Program-made: the position numbers and the translations under genes | From: Ziziphus jujuba | Taxonomy: Eukaryota; Streptophyta; Magnoliopsida; Rosales; Rhamnaceae | Direction of reading: 5' to 3' | Assembly: GCF_031755915.1 (NCBI RefSeq) | Contig: NC_083384.1 | Span: 993,501-1,057,500 of the forward strand | DNA: 64,000 nt | Part shown: in pieces, positions 42,499-54,447 of the stretch | Layout: every line of letters starts with the position of its first letter | How positions within the stretch are numbered: the first letter of the stretch is position 1 | Notes under the pieces: generated by a model | Told to the model about the DNA's origin: nothing | The model's input: the letters and a program-made list of their open reading frames with translations, nothing else | The model's database searches: none

Positions 42499-43009
42499 AA
42501 ACCTAACACCTATAATTATAATTATAATATAAAAAAGAAAAAAATTATTATTTATAGAATATTAAAATATTAATAATTTTTGATAATTTATATAATATTC
42601 TATATTCTAATTTAGAATTAATTCTAATTTGGAATTTTATTTATAATATAGAATAGAAATATAGAAAGAACTAAAAAAAAAATTTAAATTTTGAAGTCCT
42701 TTTCTTTAATTCTTTAGATTTAGTTAGATTTAGAGATAATCTAATCAGATTATCTGAAGTGAGGCAAAACCAAGTGAGGTTTATTTGTATAAGAGCAATA
42801 TAAACAATATGTATTCTATCTATATCGAAATAAATGTTATAGGCAATAGAAATAAAATGGAATTAGAATTATAGTTTATAATGGCTATGGATAATCTTGA
42901 AACGAGACATATACCACAGCACTAAGCAATTATAGATGACTTGACAATTAATTCCAATTCAAATCAATTAATCCGGTATATTTTCCACATTATCAATTGG
43001 AGTACATTT
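42499..43009. other. Plastid trnV-ndhC spacer
   Basis: Very AT-rich non-coding spacer with repeated AATATTATAAT-type runs. No gene seen. Confidence 0.7.
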
Positions 43010-43369
43010 ATGTTTTTGCTTTACGAATATGGTATTTTATGGGCATTTATAATAATATCAAGTGTTATTCCTATTTTGGCATTTTTGATTTCCAGAGTTT
43101 TAGGCCCCAGCAAAGGACCCGAAAAACTTTTGAGTTATGAATCAGGATTAGAACCAATGGGGGATGCTTGGTTACAATTTCGACTCTGTTATTATATGTT
43201 TGCTTTCGTTTTTGTTGTTTTGGATGTTGAAACGGTTTTTCTTTATCCATGGGCAATGAGTTTTGATGTATTGGGGGCATCCATATTTATAGAAGCTTTA
43301 ATTTTCATGTTTATCCTAATTGTTGGTTCAATTTATGCATGGTAAAAAGGAGCTTTGGAATGGTCTTAA
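43010..43369 (+). pseudogene. ndhC: ndhC (plastid NDH subunit 3), late premature stop
   Basis: Membrane subunit of the plastid NDH complex, which feeds electrons to plastoquinone in cyclic flow. Starts at [13 protein letters not shown] (43010) and retains its membrane segments and [20 protein letters not shown]. An Arg codon near the end (normally CGA) reads TAA at 43343-43345, cutting off the last residues (KGALEWS, still readable to the normal TAA at 43367-43369). One codon is missing near residue 45 ([13 protein letters not shown]). The upstream in-frame extension from 42941 is not part of the gene. Confidence 0.93.
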
Positions 43370-43419
43370 CTCTTGAATATTCATCAGACAATAAATAAAA
43401 AAATGTATTTGAAACAGTT

Positions 43420-44100
43420 ATGAATTCCATTATTGAGTTTTTCCCTTCCTTAATTGAACAATCCAAAATTTAGTTATTTCAACTACATCAGGTGATCTTT
43501 CAAATTGGTCAAGACTCTCCAGTTTATGGCCACTTCTCTATGGTACCAGTTGTTGCTTTATTGAATTTGCTTCATTAATAGGATCGCGATTCAACTTTGA
43601 TTGTTATGGGCTAGTGCCAAGATCTAGTCCTAGACAAGCTAACCTAATTTTAATAATGGGTATAGTAACAATGAAAATGGCCCCTTCCTTAGTGAGATTA
43701 TATGAACAAATGTCTGAACCGATATATGTTATTACTATGGGAGCATGTACAATAACAAGGGGGATGTTCAGTACTGATTCTTAAAGTACTGTTCGGGGGG
43801 TCGATAAGTTGATTCCCGTAGATGTCTATTTGCCCAGTTGTCCACCTAAACCATAGGCCGTTATAGATGCTATAACAAAACTTCGGAAGAAATATCTCGA
43901 GAAATCTATGAAGATTGAATTAGATCTCAATAGGTGAATCGGAGTTTTACTACAACCACAAGTTTCGTGTTGGACGCAGTACTCATACGGGAAATTATAA
44001 TCAAGGATTACTCTATCAACCACCATCTACTTCAGAGATCCCCCCAAAAACACTTTTCAAATACAAAAGTTCAATATCTTCCCATGAATTAGTGAATTAG
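43420..44100 (+). pseudogene. ndhK: ndhK (plastid NDH subunit K), multiple lesions
   Basis: NDH subunit that binds the N2 iron-sulfur cluster. Recognisable in shifting frames: MNSIIEFFPSL at the start, [20 protein letters not shown] near 43530 (the paired cysteines), [44 protein letters not shown] followed by a stop, VDKLIPVDVYLPSCPPKP and another stop. It ends at the normal TAG (44098-44100). At least three stops and several indels. Confidence 0.9.
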
Positions 44101-44256
44101 GCAGGAGCTTATTTTTTTTTTGTATAGATACAGAATACGAAACAGCAAGCCAATCTTTATAAATGTCATCGTAATCGTAAATGTCAAATATTTATAATGC
44201 TTATACAAATAAACTACTTATACAATACAAATAAAAATACGGGAGAGATAAAAAAC

Positions 44257-44785
44257 TTGCAGGGTCATTTATCTGCTTGGTTAGTCAAACATGGGCTAGT
44301 TCATAGATTTTTGGGCTTCGATTACCAAGGAATAGAGACTTACAAATAAAGCCCAAGGATTGGCATTCCATTGATGTCATTTTATATGTATATGGTTACA
44401 ATTATCTACGCTCCCAATGTGCCTATGATGTAGCACCAGGTGGACTGTTGGCCAGTGTGTATCATCTTACGCGAATAAAGTATGGTATAGATCAACGTAA
44501 GAAGGATGCATAAAAGTATTTGCCCCAAGGAGGAATCCTAGAATTCCGTTTGTTTTCTGGGTTTGGAAAAGTGTTGATTTTCAAGAAAGGGAATCATATG
44601 ATATGTTGGGAACCTCTTATAATAATCATCCACATCCACAACGTATCTTAATGTCGAAAAGTTGGATAGGATGGCCTTTACGTAAGGATTATATTGCCCA
44701 TGATTTTTATGAACTACAACTTGCTCATCGAATAATCAGAAACTCATCTTCACTTCTGCAACTGCAGATATTCAAAGAATATTAG
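44257..44785 (+). pseudogene. ndhJ: ndhJ (plastid NDH subunit J)
   Basis: NDH peripheral subunit. The start codon is TTG (44257, normally ATG) in [40 protein letters not shown], then a TAA in the codons after ETYK, then [20 protein letters not shown], a stop near 44511, and [19 protein letters not shown] to [19 protein letters not shown]. The normal stop is lost and the frame runs to 44785. Confidence 0.92.
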
Positions 44786-45426
44786 TTCGTTTTTTTTTTT
44801 GTGTTTTTATAGATCAAAGAGCTAAAGTTTCATTCATTTCATATATTATGTATAATTTAAAAAAAAAGGATAGGCTAAAAATAAAGAAATTCTAATAAAA
44901 AAATAATAAATAAACAATTAAATTAGAGGGATTCAGTACGATTTTCAAATTTTGAAAGATACTTTTTCCACATGAGCTGAGCTGATTTAATAGGATGAAA
45001 TAGTTAATGATGCAGAACTATGTACCACGCACATCATTTAGATTGGTTCCAAAAAGTAACAACCCAGGAAGTAACAACATAGGGGGAAATGGGGAAATAG
45101 AATATGAAAAGAAAATCTAAACAAATGAATGCAAGGGATCAGATTCTATTTGTATTATATCTGAAACGAATCTTGGCTATTCGTACCCTTCAACTCCCCT
45201 TGCAATATAGAAGAAGTAGTACCACTTTTTGGGAATGAGAGGAGACACAATATGAATGAATAGATAAAACGACGAGGAAACAAAATCTTTTTGTTTCTTT
45301 AGATACGCTTTACTCATCTCTCCAGCCGCTTAGATGGATAAACATGTATCATGATCTATACTATTAATTAATGAATAAGTATGTCAACCAATTTGTAGAA
45401 TCAATACTCATACAAACAATCCATGT
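44786..45426. other. Plastid ndhJ-trnF spacer
   Basis: AT-rich non-coding spacer. Nothing coding recognised. Confidence 0.7.
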
Positions 45427-45498
45427 GCTAGGAACAAGATTTGAACTGGTGACACGAGGATTTTCAATCCTCTGCTCTACTAGATGAGCTATCCTAAC
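45427..45498 (-). tRNA. trnF-GAA: trnF-GAA, plastid-derived
   Basis: Minus strand contains GGATAGCTCATCTAGTAGAG, the anticodon loop TTGAAAATC (GAA) and GTGTCACCAGTTCAAATC. The acceptor pairing is damaged (GTTAGGAT for GTCGGGAT; TTGTTCC for TGGTTCC). Plastome order before trnL. Confidence 0.9.
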
Positions 45499-45859
45499 CA
45501 TTCACGATGCATCATCCTCATTTTAATAGATTACTTGGGTCTATGTCAATTGAAAAGATGGAAAGGGGAGTACAAAGTCTTATCCAGGCCTTGGTGGAAT
45601 TTCTTAGATCTTAAAAAAAAAAAAAAGAAAAAAAAAGAAAAGAAGACTTTGTAAGTTTCAGTACAGTACGAGTGGTAATATGATCATTCCAATTTACAAT
45701 CAGGGTTACTTGTTCAATGATGTTCATTTGTACGTGTATCATATATATCACAAGGATTGTGAAAAGAAAAAAATTTATGAATGAGAAACATAACGAATTT
45801 TGAACCGCTAACGAAATGAGAGTATAGGATAAAAATTAGGGAATCAAATCGGCCTTTTA
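45499..45859. other. Plastid trnL-trnF spacer
   Basis: Non-coding spacer with an A-rich tract near 45614-45640. No gene seen. Confidence 0.7.
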
Positions 45860-46494
45860 GGGGATAGAGAGACTTGAACCCTCATGATATCTAAATTCGA
45901 TAAATTTTCCTCTTACTATAAATTTCATTGTTGTTGATATTGACATGTAGAATGGTACTCTCTCTTTATTCTCGTCTAATTAATCAATTTTTTAAAAGAT
46001 CCATCATATTATGATGGAGTAAATAATTTGATTAATGAATATTCCATTTTTTTTTTACTTGGAATTGATTCACAGCAATTCTTTCATTTTTCATATAAAC
46101 ATATAAATAAATAAAAAATATTTTGGTCATCATTAATCATTTGGCTTGGAGATAGTATTTCAGTACGTATACATGTATAATAGTATTTCAATACATATAC
46201 ATATATATAGGGTTATTCTTCATCCTTTTTGGAGTTTCGATAGAAGGATTCATTTACTAATGTATCGCAGCCAACTCCATTTGTTAGAATAGCTTCCAAT
46301 GAGTCTCTGTACCTATCCTTTTTTATTATCACTTTCTGAATCCTTGTTTCTTTTCATAAAATAGGATTTGGCTCAGGATTGCCCATTTATAATTCTAGGG
46401 TTTCTTTGAATTTGAAAGTTATCACTTGGTAGGTTTCCATACCAAGGCTCAATCCAATTAAATCTGTAGCGTCTACCAATTTCGCCATATCTCC
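45860..46494 (-). pseudogene. trnL-UAA: trnL-UAA with group I intron, plastid-derived
   Basis: 5' exon at about 46455-46494 on the minus strand (GATATGGCGAAATTGGTAGA; anticodon region ATTTAATTGG where ACTTAATTGG is normal) and 3' exon at 45860-45900 (TTCAAGTCTCTCTATCCCC). The anticodon keeps TAA on the minus strand (TTTAATT context). The intron start GGAAACCTACCAAGTGATAA is preserved. A run of C next to the 5' end (46492-46503) has expanded. The intron is partly degraded and AT-rich. Confidence 0.88.
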
Positions 46495-47383
46495 CCCCCC
46501 CCCTTTTTTTTATTAAGGTCTTGATGCTACTCTTCTTTATCATTTATTTATATTAGATAGCAGTTCCATATTGAAAGGCATTTTCTCCCAATTTGGATTT
46601 ATTGTCTATCTTCTTTCATCTCTATCGGATACTCATATTTGGTCCAATCAAAAAAGATTCTATCAATTTTGTATTCGAAATTATATTCAATACGAACTTA
46701 AATTCAATATACAATATATATGGATATATGCCACATATATATTATGTATATTTATTATACATAATAATATTATACATAAATATATATGTGGTAGATGTAT
46801 AAGCTAACATGCTATGCCCCTATTTCTATCATTTTTTGCGTGTAATTTTGAATACTTGAACGGTCGATTCTTTTTTTTTCATTTTAGCTTTCACCTTTCC
46901 GAATGAAAACATTGGAATGTTTCATTATGATCTAGATTGCGTTTATATAGATTGGATTGTATTTTTCGTTTTCATTTTTTTCTTCTTCTTCCCTTTTTCT
47001 TAGGGCAGACCTTCTATAACAATAACATAAATAACATTAAAAAAAAAAAGGACTAAAAAGGAAATTTTTTATTATAATATTTTATAATATTAATTCTTTA
47101 TTATAATAATTATAATCTTTTTAATCTTTTTTATATTATAAACATTAATATTATAATAGTAAAAAATAATTACAAAGTCTTTTTTTAATTCACGAAAAAA
47201 AAAAATCTTACTATCTAATCAAGATATTGATTATTGATAAACATATAGTTGGTAAAAAAATCGAAATTATATAGCTATATTAATTGTTATGTTAATTGCT
47301 ATTTTTTTATAATATTCAAATATCCAATATTTCTTTGAATTTCTATTCTAGATTCTTCTCTCCAGTCATATGAATTTATGCGA
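46495..47383. other. Plastid trnT-trnL spacer
   Basis: Long AT-rich spacer with simple AT repeats (46700-46790 and 47060-47170) and an imperfect 27-bp tandem repeat GTATTTCA.TAC.TATACAT just left of it (46155-46205, inside the trnL intron). No coding sequence. Confidence 0.65.
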
Positions 47384-47452
47384 GCCCACTTAGCTCAGAG
47401 GTTAGAGCATAACATTTGCGATGGTCATCGGTTCGATTCTGATAGCTGGCTT
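47384..47452 (+). pseudogene. trnT-UGU: trnT-UGU, anticodon deleted
   Basis: CTTAGCTCAGAGGTTAGAGC and GATGGTCATCGGTTCGATTC identify plastid trnT. The anticodon arm, normally ...GCATTTGTAATGCGA..., reads AACATTTGCGA: about five bases covering the UGU anticodon are missing. It cannot make a Thr tRNA. Confidence 0.9.
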
Positions 47453-47975
47453 TTCTCCATCTGTTTGATTTTTTTTTTTTTTTTACAAAACTGATAATAA
47501 GAATGTTGAGATAATAAGAATAATGAAAAGGCTTCTTACCCTTTTACCTTACCAAGGGTCACCGATCTATTATCTCTTTATTATCTCATAGAAACTCCCA
47601 TTTATAATAATAATAAAAAAAAAGAAACTAAAAGTTCGATCTCTGTGAAACAAATCAATGAAGAAAAGAACTTTTATTATTTATTGATATATTGCTTATT
47701 TATATTTTTTTATAAAATATATTATAAAATTTATTATTGTATTGCATAAAAATGATACACAATAATAAATAATATTTATATATATATATATTATATATAC
47801 AATACAATACAGTCCGGATATTGATACAATTCATCTAATTATTCTTGGATATTGATACAATTCATCTAATTATTCTTTGTACTCCAAGACTTCAGTAAAT
47901 TTCACTTCATTTATCATTTAGTTTAGTTTTAATTTCATTTAGGTTTATGAAATTTCAATAAAATAAGGAGTCTTT
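47453..47975. other. Plastid trnT-rps4 spacer with a 31-bp tandem repeat
   Basis: AT-rich spacer. A perfect tandem pair of about 31 bp (GGATATTGATACAATTCATC followed by TAATTATTCTT) lies at about 47816-47877. The rps4 promoter region would lie near 47900-47975, but no confident promoter can be assigned. Confidence 0.7.
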
Positions 47976-48683
47976 ATGTCACGTTATAGAGGACCTTGTT
48001 TAAAAAAAATACGTCGTCTGGGGGCTTTACCGGGACTAACTAGTCAAAAACCTCGAGCCAGAAGCGATCTTAGAAACCAATTGCGCCCCAGTAAAAAATC
48101 CCAATATTGTATTCGTTTAGAAGAAAAACAAACATTGCGCTTTCATTATGGTCTTACAGAACAATAATTACTTAAATACGTTCGTATCACTGGAAAAGCC
48201 AAAGGGTCAATGGGTCAGGTTTTACTACAATTACTTGAAATGCGTTTGGATAACATACTTTTTTGATTGGGTATGGCTTCTACTATTCCCCAAGCCCGCC
48301 AATTGGTTAACCATAGACATATTTTAGTTAATGGTCGTATAGTAAATATACCAAGTTATCACTGCAAACCCCGAGATATCATTAGAGTAAGGGATGAACA
48401 AAAATCTAGGGCTCTGGTTCAAAATTATCTTGATTTAGCCTCCCTTGAAGAATTGCCAAAACATTTAACGCTTCACCCATTTCAATATAAAGGATTAATC
48501 AATCAAATAATAGATACTAAATGGGTCGGTTTGAAAATAGATGAATTGCTAGTTGTAGAATATTATTCTCATCAGACTGAAACCGAACTAAAATATAAGA
48601 ACAGGGGCTCGGATACCCCCCTACAATATAAGAACAGGGGTTTTGATCCGGGATTTTTCTCCCATTCATGTATCATAGATTAG
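47976..48683 (+). pseudogene. rps4: rps4 (plastid ribosomal protein S4), two nonsense changes
   Basis: Small-subunit ribosomal protein S4, an assembly protein that binds 16S rRNA. The whole gene is in one frame: [20 protein letters not shown], then stop TAA at 48165-48167 (normally CAA, Gln), then [20 protein letters not shown], stop TGA at 48264-48266 (normally CGA, Arg), then [20 protein letters not shown] through [19 protein letters not shown]. Both stops are C-to-T changes. The normal TAA reads GAA, so the frame runs on to 48683 through a near-duplicated 30-bp stretch (TATAAGAACAGGGG at about 48595 and 48630). Confidence 0.95.
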
Positions 48684-48867
48684 TATGGTGATTTTCATTC
48701 TTTGTCCCTTCTTTACATTACAATATTTTCCATACCGTAGAAATTAGTATTAGGAATAGAGAATCTATATCAAAGAGAGGAAAGAGAGGGCTAACTGTTG
48801 GAATAATGGTATCCATTGTTATTTGCTACATTGTGATCAGTAACATTGGTTAATTAGGTAAAGGGTA

Positions 48868-48954
48868 CAGAAAGAGAGGGATTCGAACCCCCGGTAAACA
48901 AAAGCCTACATAACAGTTCCAATGCTACACCTTCAACTACTTGGCCATCTCTCC
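48868..48954 (-). tRNA. trnS-GGA: trnS-GGA, plastid-derived
   Basis: Minus strand: GGAGAGATGGCCAAGTAGTT, anticodon loop ATTGGAACT (GGA), long variable arm TATGTAGGCTTTTGTTTACC and GGGGGTTCGAATCCCTCTCT. Minor stem changes only. Plastome order between rps4 and ycf3. Confidence 0.92.
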
Positions 48955-49878
48955 TACATAATGATTATGGTTCAGAAACCAAGTGAATAGTGAGTTATTC
49001 ATATTCTATTTTTGGATATGTATGTACACTATTTTTTTCTTAATAGAAAAACTTTTATTAAATTAAAGATAAAACCTTCCTTCGACGCATGGGGAAAAAT
49101 AATGTTTTTTGTGAAAAATAATAAATAAAGATTTATGTGTACGAAGACAATACTCCCGACCTTTTCTAATATTTATACCGGATTAAATAACTGAATTGGA
49201 ACGAATACATTGAGCAATCTATTTTTTAAGACTATGTTTAATGGATAGTTTTAGATCATTATTATATTTAGTTTAGATTATTAGTGCATTTTCATAAAAA
49301 TTCTAAAATGACTTTCCAGTTTTAGATCTTTCAACCCCTTATCCCAACTTCGGACCCATAGACTTATTCCAAATTTAGGAAACGTCATGGGGTTTTTATA
49401 TTTGATTGTACAGCGTATACCCATTATACGCACAATATACAAAACACAAAATGGACGGCTAGTCTATTTTCATCCATCATAGAATGATTATTCGCTTCTT
49501 TTTCTTCTCTTTTTGGATCATAATTCGATTAAAACTTCTTAATTATCCTAATCTGAAGGAATATTTCTTTGATTCTTCAACTTCGATGAAATAGGAATAG
49601 TTCCTTTCATTCTTTTACTACTACTTTATATTACTACTATATTTTTATTAGTATATTTTACTATACTTACATTTGAAAGAAATATAATCGGATTCAAATA
49701 TTTCTTGGTTTTTATTGATTCCTATCAAAAAGAAAAAGAAAGAATTTGAGTGGAAGGTCTTCTTTTTTAATGAGTCTGTTTTTATGTTATTTCGTATTAT
49801 CCAATTCCTTTTATTTGGGGATTATTTTCTCACAACACGAAGGGTAATTCAAAAAAATTATAGAATGGATTTCTACCT
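48955..49878. other. Plastid trnS-ycf3 spacer
   Basis: AT-rich spacer. Open frames here are short and have no recognisable homologue. Nothing else seen. Confidence 0.7.
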
Positions 49879-51458
49879 ATGTCTAGATCTGGAATAAATG
49901 CAAATTTTATTGATAAGACCTTTTCAATTGTAGCCAATATCTTATTGTAAATAATCCCGACAACTTGGAGAAAGAAAGAGGCATTCACCTATTACCGAGA
50001 CGGTTGGATTTGATTCTTTTTATTATTATTTCCTTTCTTATTTAGTTGTTATATTATAAAATATTATGTTATAATAAATTATAAAATATATAATAAATTA
50101 ATTAATTACATTATATAATAAATTATAATTAATAAATAATATATTTATTATATATATTATTATAATTATAAATAATTATATAATTATAATAAATTATAAT
50201 TACCAATTATAAAGTTATAAATCAATTTTATATATTTTTTATATATTTTCTACCTTTTTCTTTTTTATAATTATACTTTTTTTATTTTACCGCTCTCAAC
50301 CTTAGGAGAAAGACACTCAGAATTCTGAAACGGAGATTTTTTTAATCAAACGACGGCCATAAAGGATGTTGGCTCAATCCGAAGGAAATTATACAAAAGC
50401 TTTATAGAATTATTATGAAGCTATGTGATTAGAAATCGATCCCTATGATCAAAGTTATACACTTTATAACATAGGCTTTATCCACAAAAGGAACGGAGAA
50501 CATACGAAAGCTCTGGAATATTATTTTCGGGCACTAGAGTATAACCCATTCTTACCACAAGCTTTTAATAATATGGCCATGATCTGTCATTACGTGCGAC
50601 TATCTCCACTATAGAACGGGAAAGAAAGAGCAAATCCGTTAATAAATACTATAACAAATAGGCTTTCTACATATGTATCGTCCAAATCAATTATTTTTAT
50701 CAGCAGTAGTAAAGAAATGCACTTCGTAGAAGTGGAAATATGACTAAATTGGTATGCCTAGATACTTTATTTTGTGGATAAAGGGCCTAATTGAAAAGGA
50801 AGCATTGATCTCGTGAGATTTTAGGCCAATACAATAACAACTGCTTACTTATGTCATGATATGAGATAAAAGTTTGGAATCCACTTATGTAATAGAGTTG
50901 ACCCCTAAGGTATTGAGCAGCGGTGTTGCATCAGATCCCAAGGATAGTAAGCATTTTCCTTCTTATAAAGAAAGTCTCTTTCAAAGATTCTATACAAATT
51001 TATATATGAAACCGAGATAGTTACCTTTTAGAAAATTCTAATGATAGTAGAAATACTTACGCTTTATGAAGGTGGGAGAAAAGATAAAATTGATTAAATC
51101 ATTAAGCAAAATTTAAGTTTGAAACTCATAACCTCTTTCGGTTAACTCGAGAGAAAAAATGGGATAGATCCATTAGAAATCTTATTCAATTATATATGGT
51201 AGATTAAAAAAATGAGATACTAAAAGAATTTGACTGCTGAGCCATATGAGGTCGAAAACTCTCAAATACGGTTCTAAGGGAAGGAATTTACCCACCGATT
51301 CTGATCGGGGAGAACGGGCCATTCGATAAGGAAATTTTGAAATTGCGGAGGCTTGGTTCGACCAAGCTGTCGAGTATTGGAAACAGGCTATAGCGCTTAC
51401 TCTTGGGAATTATATTGAAGCGCAAAATTAGTAGAAGATCACAAAGCATTTCGAATGA
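49879..51458 (+). pseudogene. ycf3: ycf3 (photosystem I assembly factor) with two introns
   Basis: TPR protein that helps assemble photosystem I. Exon 1 about 49879-50002 (MSRSGINANFIDKTFSIVAN; a TAA replaces Arg in ILLRIIP). Exon 2 about 50364-50591 (LAQSEGNYTKAL, then stop, NYYEAM, stop, [20 protein letters not shown] and [20 protein letters not shown]). Exon 3 about 51308-51458 ([20 protein letters not shown], stop where Trp is normal). Intron 1 is reduced to about 360 bp of AT-rich sequence, shorter than usual. Exon limits are approximate. Confidence 0.9.
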
Positions 51459-52225
51459 GAACACTATTTTATTCTAACTATTTTTTTATTTTATTTATTT
51501 TTTATTTGTTATAATGAACTATTTATGAATTGTTTGTTGTCTCTGTCAGTCAAATAAAATGGATCATTTATTTAGGAAGAACCAATCAAAAAATTTCATT
51601 ATATCCCTTCTCCATCTAAGATCGTTATATTTCGTATGTTATTTCGTAGGGATAAACGAAATACAAATAAGTTAGAAAATATATTTCTTTTCTGCTGTTA
51701 GTAATAATAACTAATAGAAGTAAAAGAGACCTTCGAATGACTAAATGGAAATACTGGTATGTCTCTTAGTAATGACTAATGACTGTTCACACAGTTGGAA
51801 TAGAGTAATAGTAATATATTCTATGTAAGACATAAAGTGTCTTCATTTAGGAACTTCTAATTGAGATATAAATACATTAGGTTGCACAAAAAGGAATTGC
51901 ATCAATTTAAAGCCCCCAAAAAAATTTATAAGATTAAAAAGGTCCGTTAAGCACACCCCAGCTATGTCATTATAGCTCTGAACACTTGCCCCGGATTGAC
52001 TTCCAGATCATAATTGCTCTAGTGAATAACTAAAGAAAATAGATAGATAATTGCTCTAGTGAATAACTAAAGAAAACAGATTGATAGGAGATAGAAGATA
52101 AAAAACTAAGTCTAGATGGGAGATAGAAGATAAAAAAACTAAGTCTAAACATCTCTCATAGGTTCACTAATTACTTAACTATTGGCGGGTCTCTTTGCAT
52201 GTGTTGTCCAGAAAGAGGGGACTCA
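51459..52225. other. Plastid ycf3-psaA spacer with two tandem duplications
   Basis: Non-coding. Two adjacent tandem pairs at about 52010-52150: ATTGCTCTAGTGAATAACTA (37-bp unit, twice) and GGAGATAGAAGATAAAAAAC (about 30-bp unit, twice). The psaA promoter region should lie here but cannot be placed with confidence. Confidence 0.7.
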
Positions 52226-52272
52226 ATGATTATTCGTTTGCTAGAACCAGAAGTTAAAATTTTGGTAGATAG
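52226..52272 (+). pseudogene. psaA: psaA piece 1 (N-terminus)
   Basis: First 15 codons of the photosystem I P700 apoprotein A1 (MIIRLLEPEVKILVD), broken at the duplication GATAG (52268-52272) by a solo LTR. By chance the LTR frame is in phase, giving an open fusion frame of 131 codons from 52199 to 52594. Confidence 0.93.
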
Positions 52273-53420
52273 TGATGCGAATCCACCCGAGACTGTTCGA
52301 CCAACAACCCGCTGGGGTGCTGACCCAATACAAATGAAGGTGGGACCGATCACTAGGGCCCAAGCCAAGAAGTTCAAGGACAATCTTGCTGTCTTCATAC
52401 AAGGAATAAGTCATAGTCAAGAGGGGTTGGCCATATCTAAAGAACCAAGGCCTGTTTTACTCATACAAGCAATAGAAGCCAATACGGACTCGGGTGACGG
52501 TTTTGGTGCATTTTTGGAGTCCGGGAAGCATGAAATGGTTCCAATGACATATGGGTTCAATACATATGCCCAAGAGGTCATGGAATCAAGTTAAAGCAGC
52601 CTCAAATGCAATCAAAAAGGGCTTGTACGGACAGCATCAACAATTTGGCCGAATTTGCTGTATTGCTTGCTGGCTTTACTGTATTTTACTGTATTAGCCT
52701 TTTCTTATTTTTCCAAGCATGGGCAACGTTTGGGACTTCATATTCAGCTTATTTGGCATCCTACAAAGCATCTAGAAGCTGATTTGGAGCTTAAAGATGT
52801 CAAAGATTGGTCAAAGTCAAATTAGTCAAAAAAGCTAGTATTATAGTTTCCTAATTTTATTCTACTTTTTGTTTTAGGAAACTACCATTACTTTTTAGTT
52901 TTTATTTATTTATTTTCTGGACAAATCAGTTTAGGAAAGTTATTATTTTATTATTTTCATTGTAAATTAATTAATTCCTAATTCATAATAAATGAATTAA
53001 TTAATAAAATTTAGTTTAGGAAACTTAGTTTAGGACATATTAGAATTCGGTGAAGTTTCCTAATTCCTATAAGAGTCCGGTTTCGAATTATTTTTTTAGG
53101 GTTTATTTTGTTTCTTTCAAACCTATTTAAAGGCTTATTTTTCAATAAGAATAAAAACTTTGATTTGATTAAGAAAATACTTGTGAGATTAATTATCTCT
53201 TTGTTCTTTGAGAACACCTAAAACACCATTAGAGAATTGGTTGTTTTAGCTTGACTTATCAATAGGTTTTCCATCCCCTATTGTGGCGTCTACATTATAC
53301 CAAGGTTTCTAACCACAGGTTGGTTAGGGGTTGCGGTCCAATCCATTAGAACTTGAACTTAATTAAGATCCGGGCTAATATAATACGGGTTTAGGAGCAG
53401 GTCGTCCTAGGTTCGTATCA
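52273..53420 (+). mobile_element. Solo gypsy LTR in psaA
   Basis: 1148 bp, TGATGCGAATCC...GTTCGTATCA, flanked by GATAG (52268-52272 and 53421-53425). No internal sequence remains, consistent with LTR-LTR recombination. Its first 320 bases keep an open frame (RWGADPIQMKVGPITRAQAK; GDGFGAFLESGKHEMVPMTY). Confidence 0.95.
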
Positions 53421-54243
53421 GATAGGGATCCCATAAAAACTTCTTTTGAGGAATGGGCTAGACCAGGTCATTTCTTAAGAACAATAGCTAAAGGACCAGT
53501 ACTACCACTTGGATCTAGAACCTACACGCTATTGCTTATGATTTCGATAGCCATACCAATGATTTGGAGGAGATCCCTCGAAAAGTATTTAGTGCCCATT
53601 TCAGGCAACTCTCCATCATTTTTCTTTGGCTAAGTGCTATGTATTTCCACGGTGCTTGTTTTTCCAATTATGAAGCATGGCTAAGCGATCCTACTCACAT
53701 TGGGCCTAGTGCCTAGGTGGTTTGGCCAATAGTGGGTCAAGAAATATTGAATGGTGATGTAGGTGGTGGTTTCCAAGGAATACAAATAACCTCTAGTTCT
53801 TTTCAGCTTTGGCGAGCATGCGGAAAAACTAGTGAATTACAGCTTTATTGTACTGCAATTGGTGCATTGGTTTTTGCGGGCTTAATGCTTTTTGCTAGTT
53901 GGTTCCATTATTACAAAGCTGCTCCAAAATTGGCTTGGTTCCAAGGTGTAGAATCTATGTTGAATCATCATTTAGTAGGGCTACTAGGACTTGCGTCTCT
54001 TTCTTGGGCAGGGCATCAAGTACATGTATATTTCCCAATTAATGAATTTCTAAATGCTGGAGTAAATCCTAAAGAGATTCCACTTCCTCATGAATTTGTC
54101 TTGGATAAGAATCTTTTGGCTAAACTTTATCCCAGTTTTGCTAAGGGAGCAACCCATTTTTTCACCTTGAATTGGTCAAAATATGCATAATTTCTTACCT
54201 TTTATGGAGGATTAAGTCCAATAACTGAGGGTCTAAACCAAGG
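53421..54243 (+). pseudogene. psaA: psaA piece 2, truncated at the right
   Basis: Resumes psaA in register: [20 protein letters not shown]. Indels follow, then a stop (normally CAG, Gln, in GPSAQVVW) at 53714-53716 and an open stretch of 157 codons: [20 protein letters not shown] through LNWSKYA, covering the first membrane helices and their loops ([18 protein letters not shown]). The sequence ends at about 54243 after GGLSPITEGLNQG, where it abuts a retrotransposon fragment. Roughly the last two thirds of the gene is absent. Confidence 0.93.
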
Positions 54244-54447
54244 AACCTTATCATGGTTGCTTCTCTATCTTCATTCATGCTCAACCTCATCATAAGCATC
54301 TCCATCTCCTTGTAGTAATCTTCCATGGACCTATTTCCTTGAGATAAACATTGAAGCCTTTGATGCAGCAGCCTATGATAGTGTGATGGTACTCATGGGT
54401 CCTTGCATTTGTCACCATGTAGTGATCAATTCATCACCTACTCTCCT

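Noticed and set aside
46495..47383. AT-repeat spacer as an origin or CRISPR-like array
   Set aside because: The repeats are simple, irregular AT runs without spacers, typical of plastid intergenic DNA.
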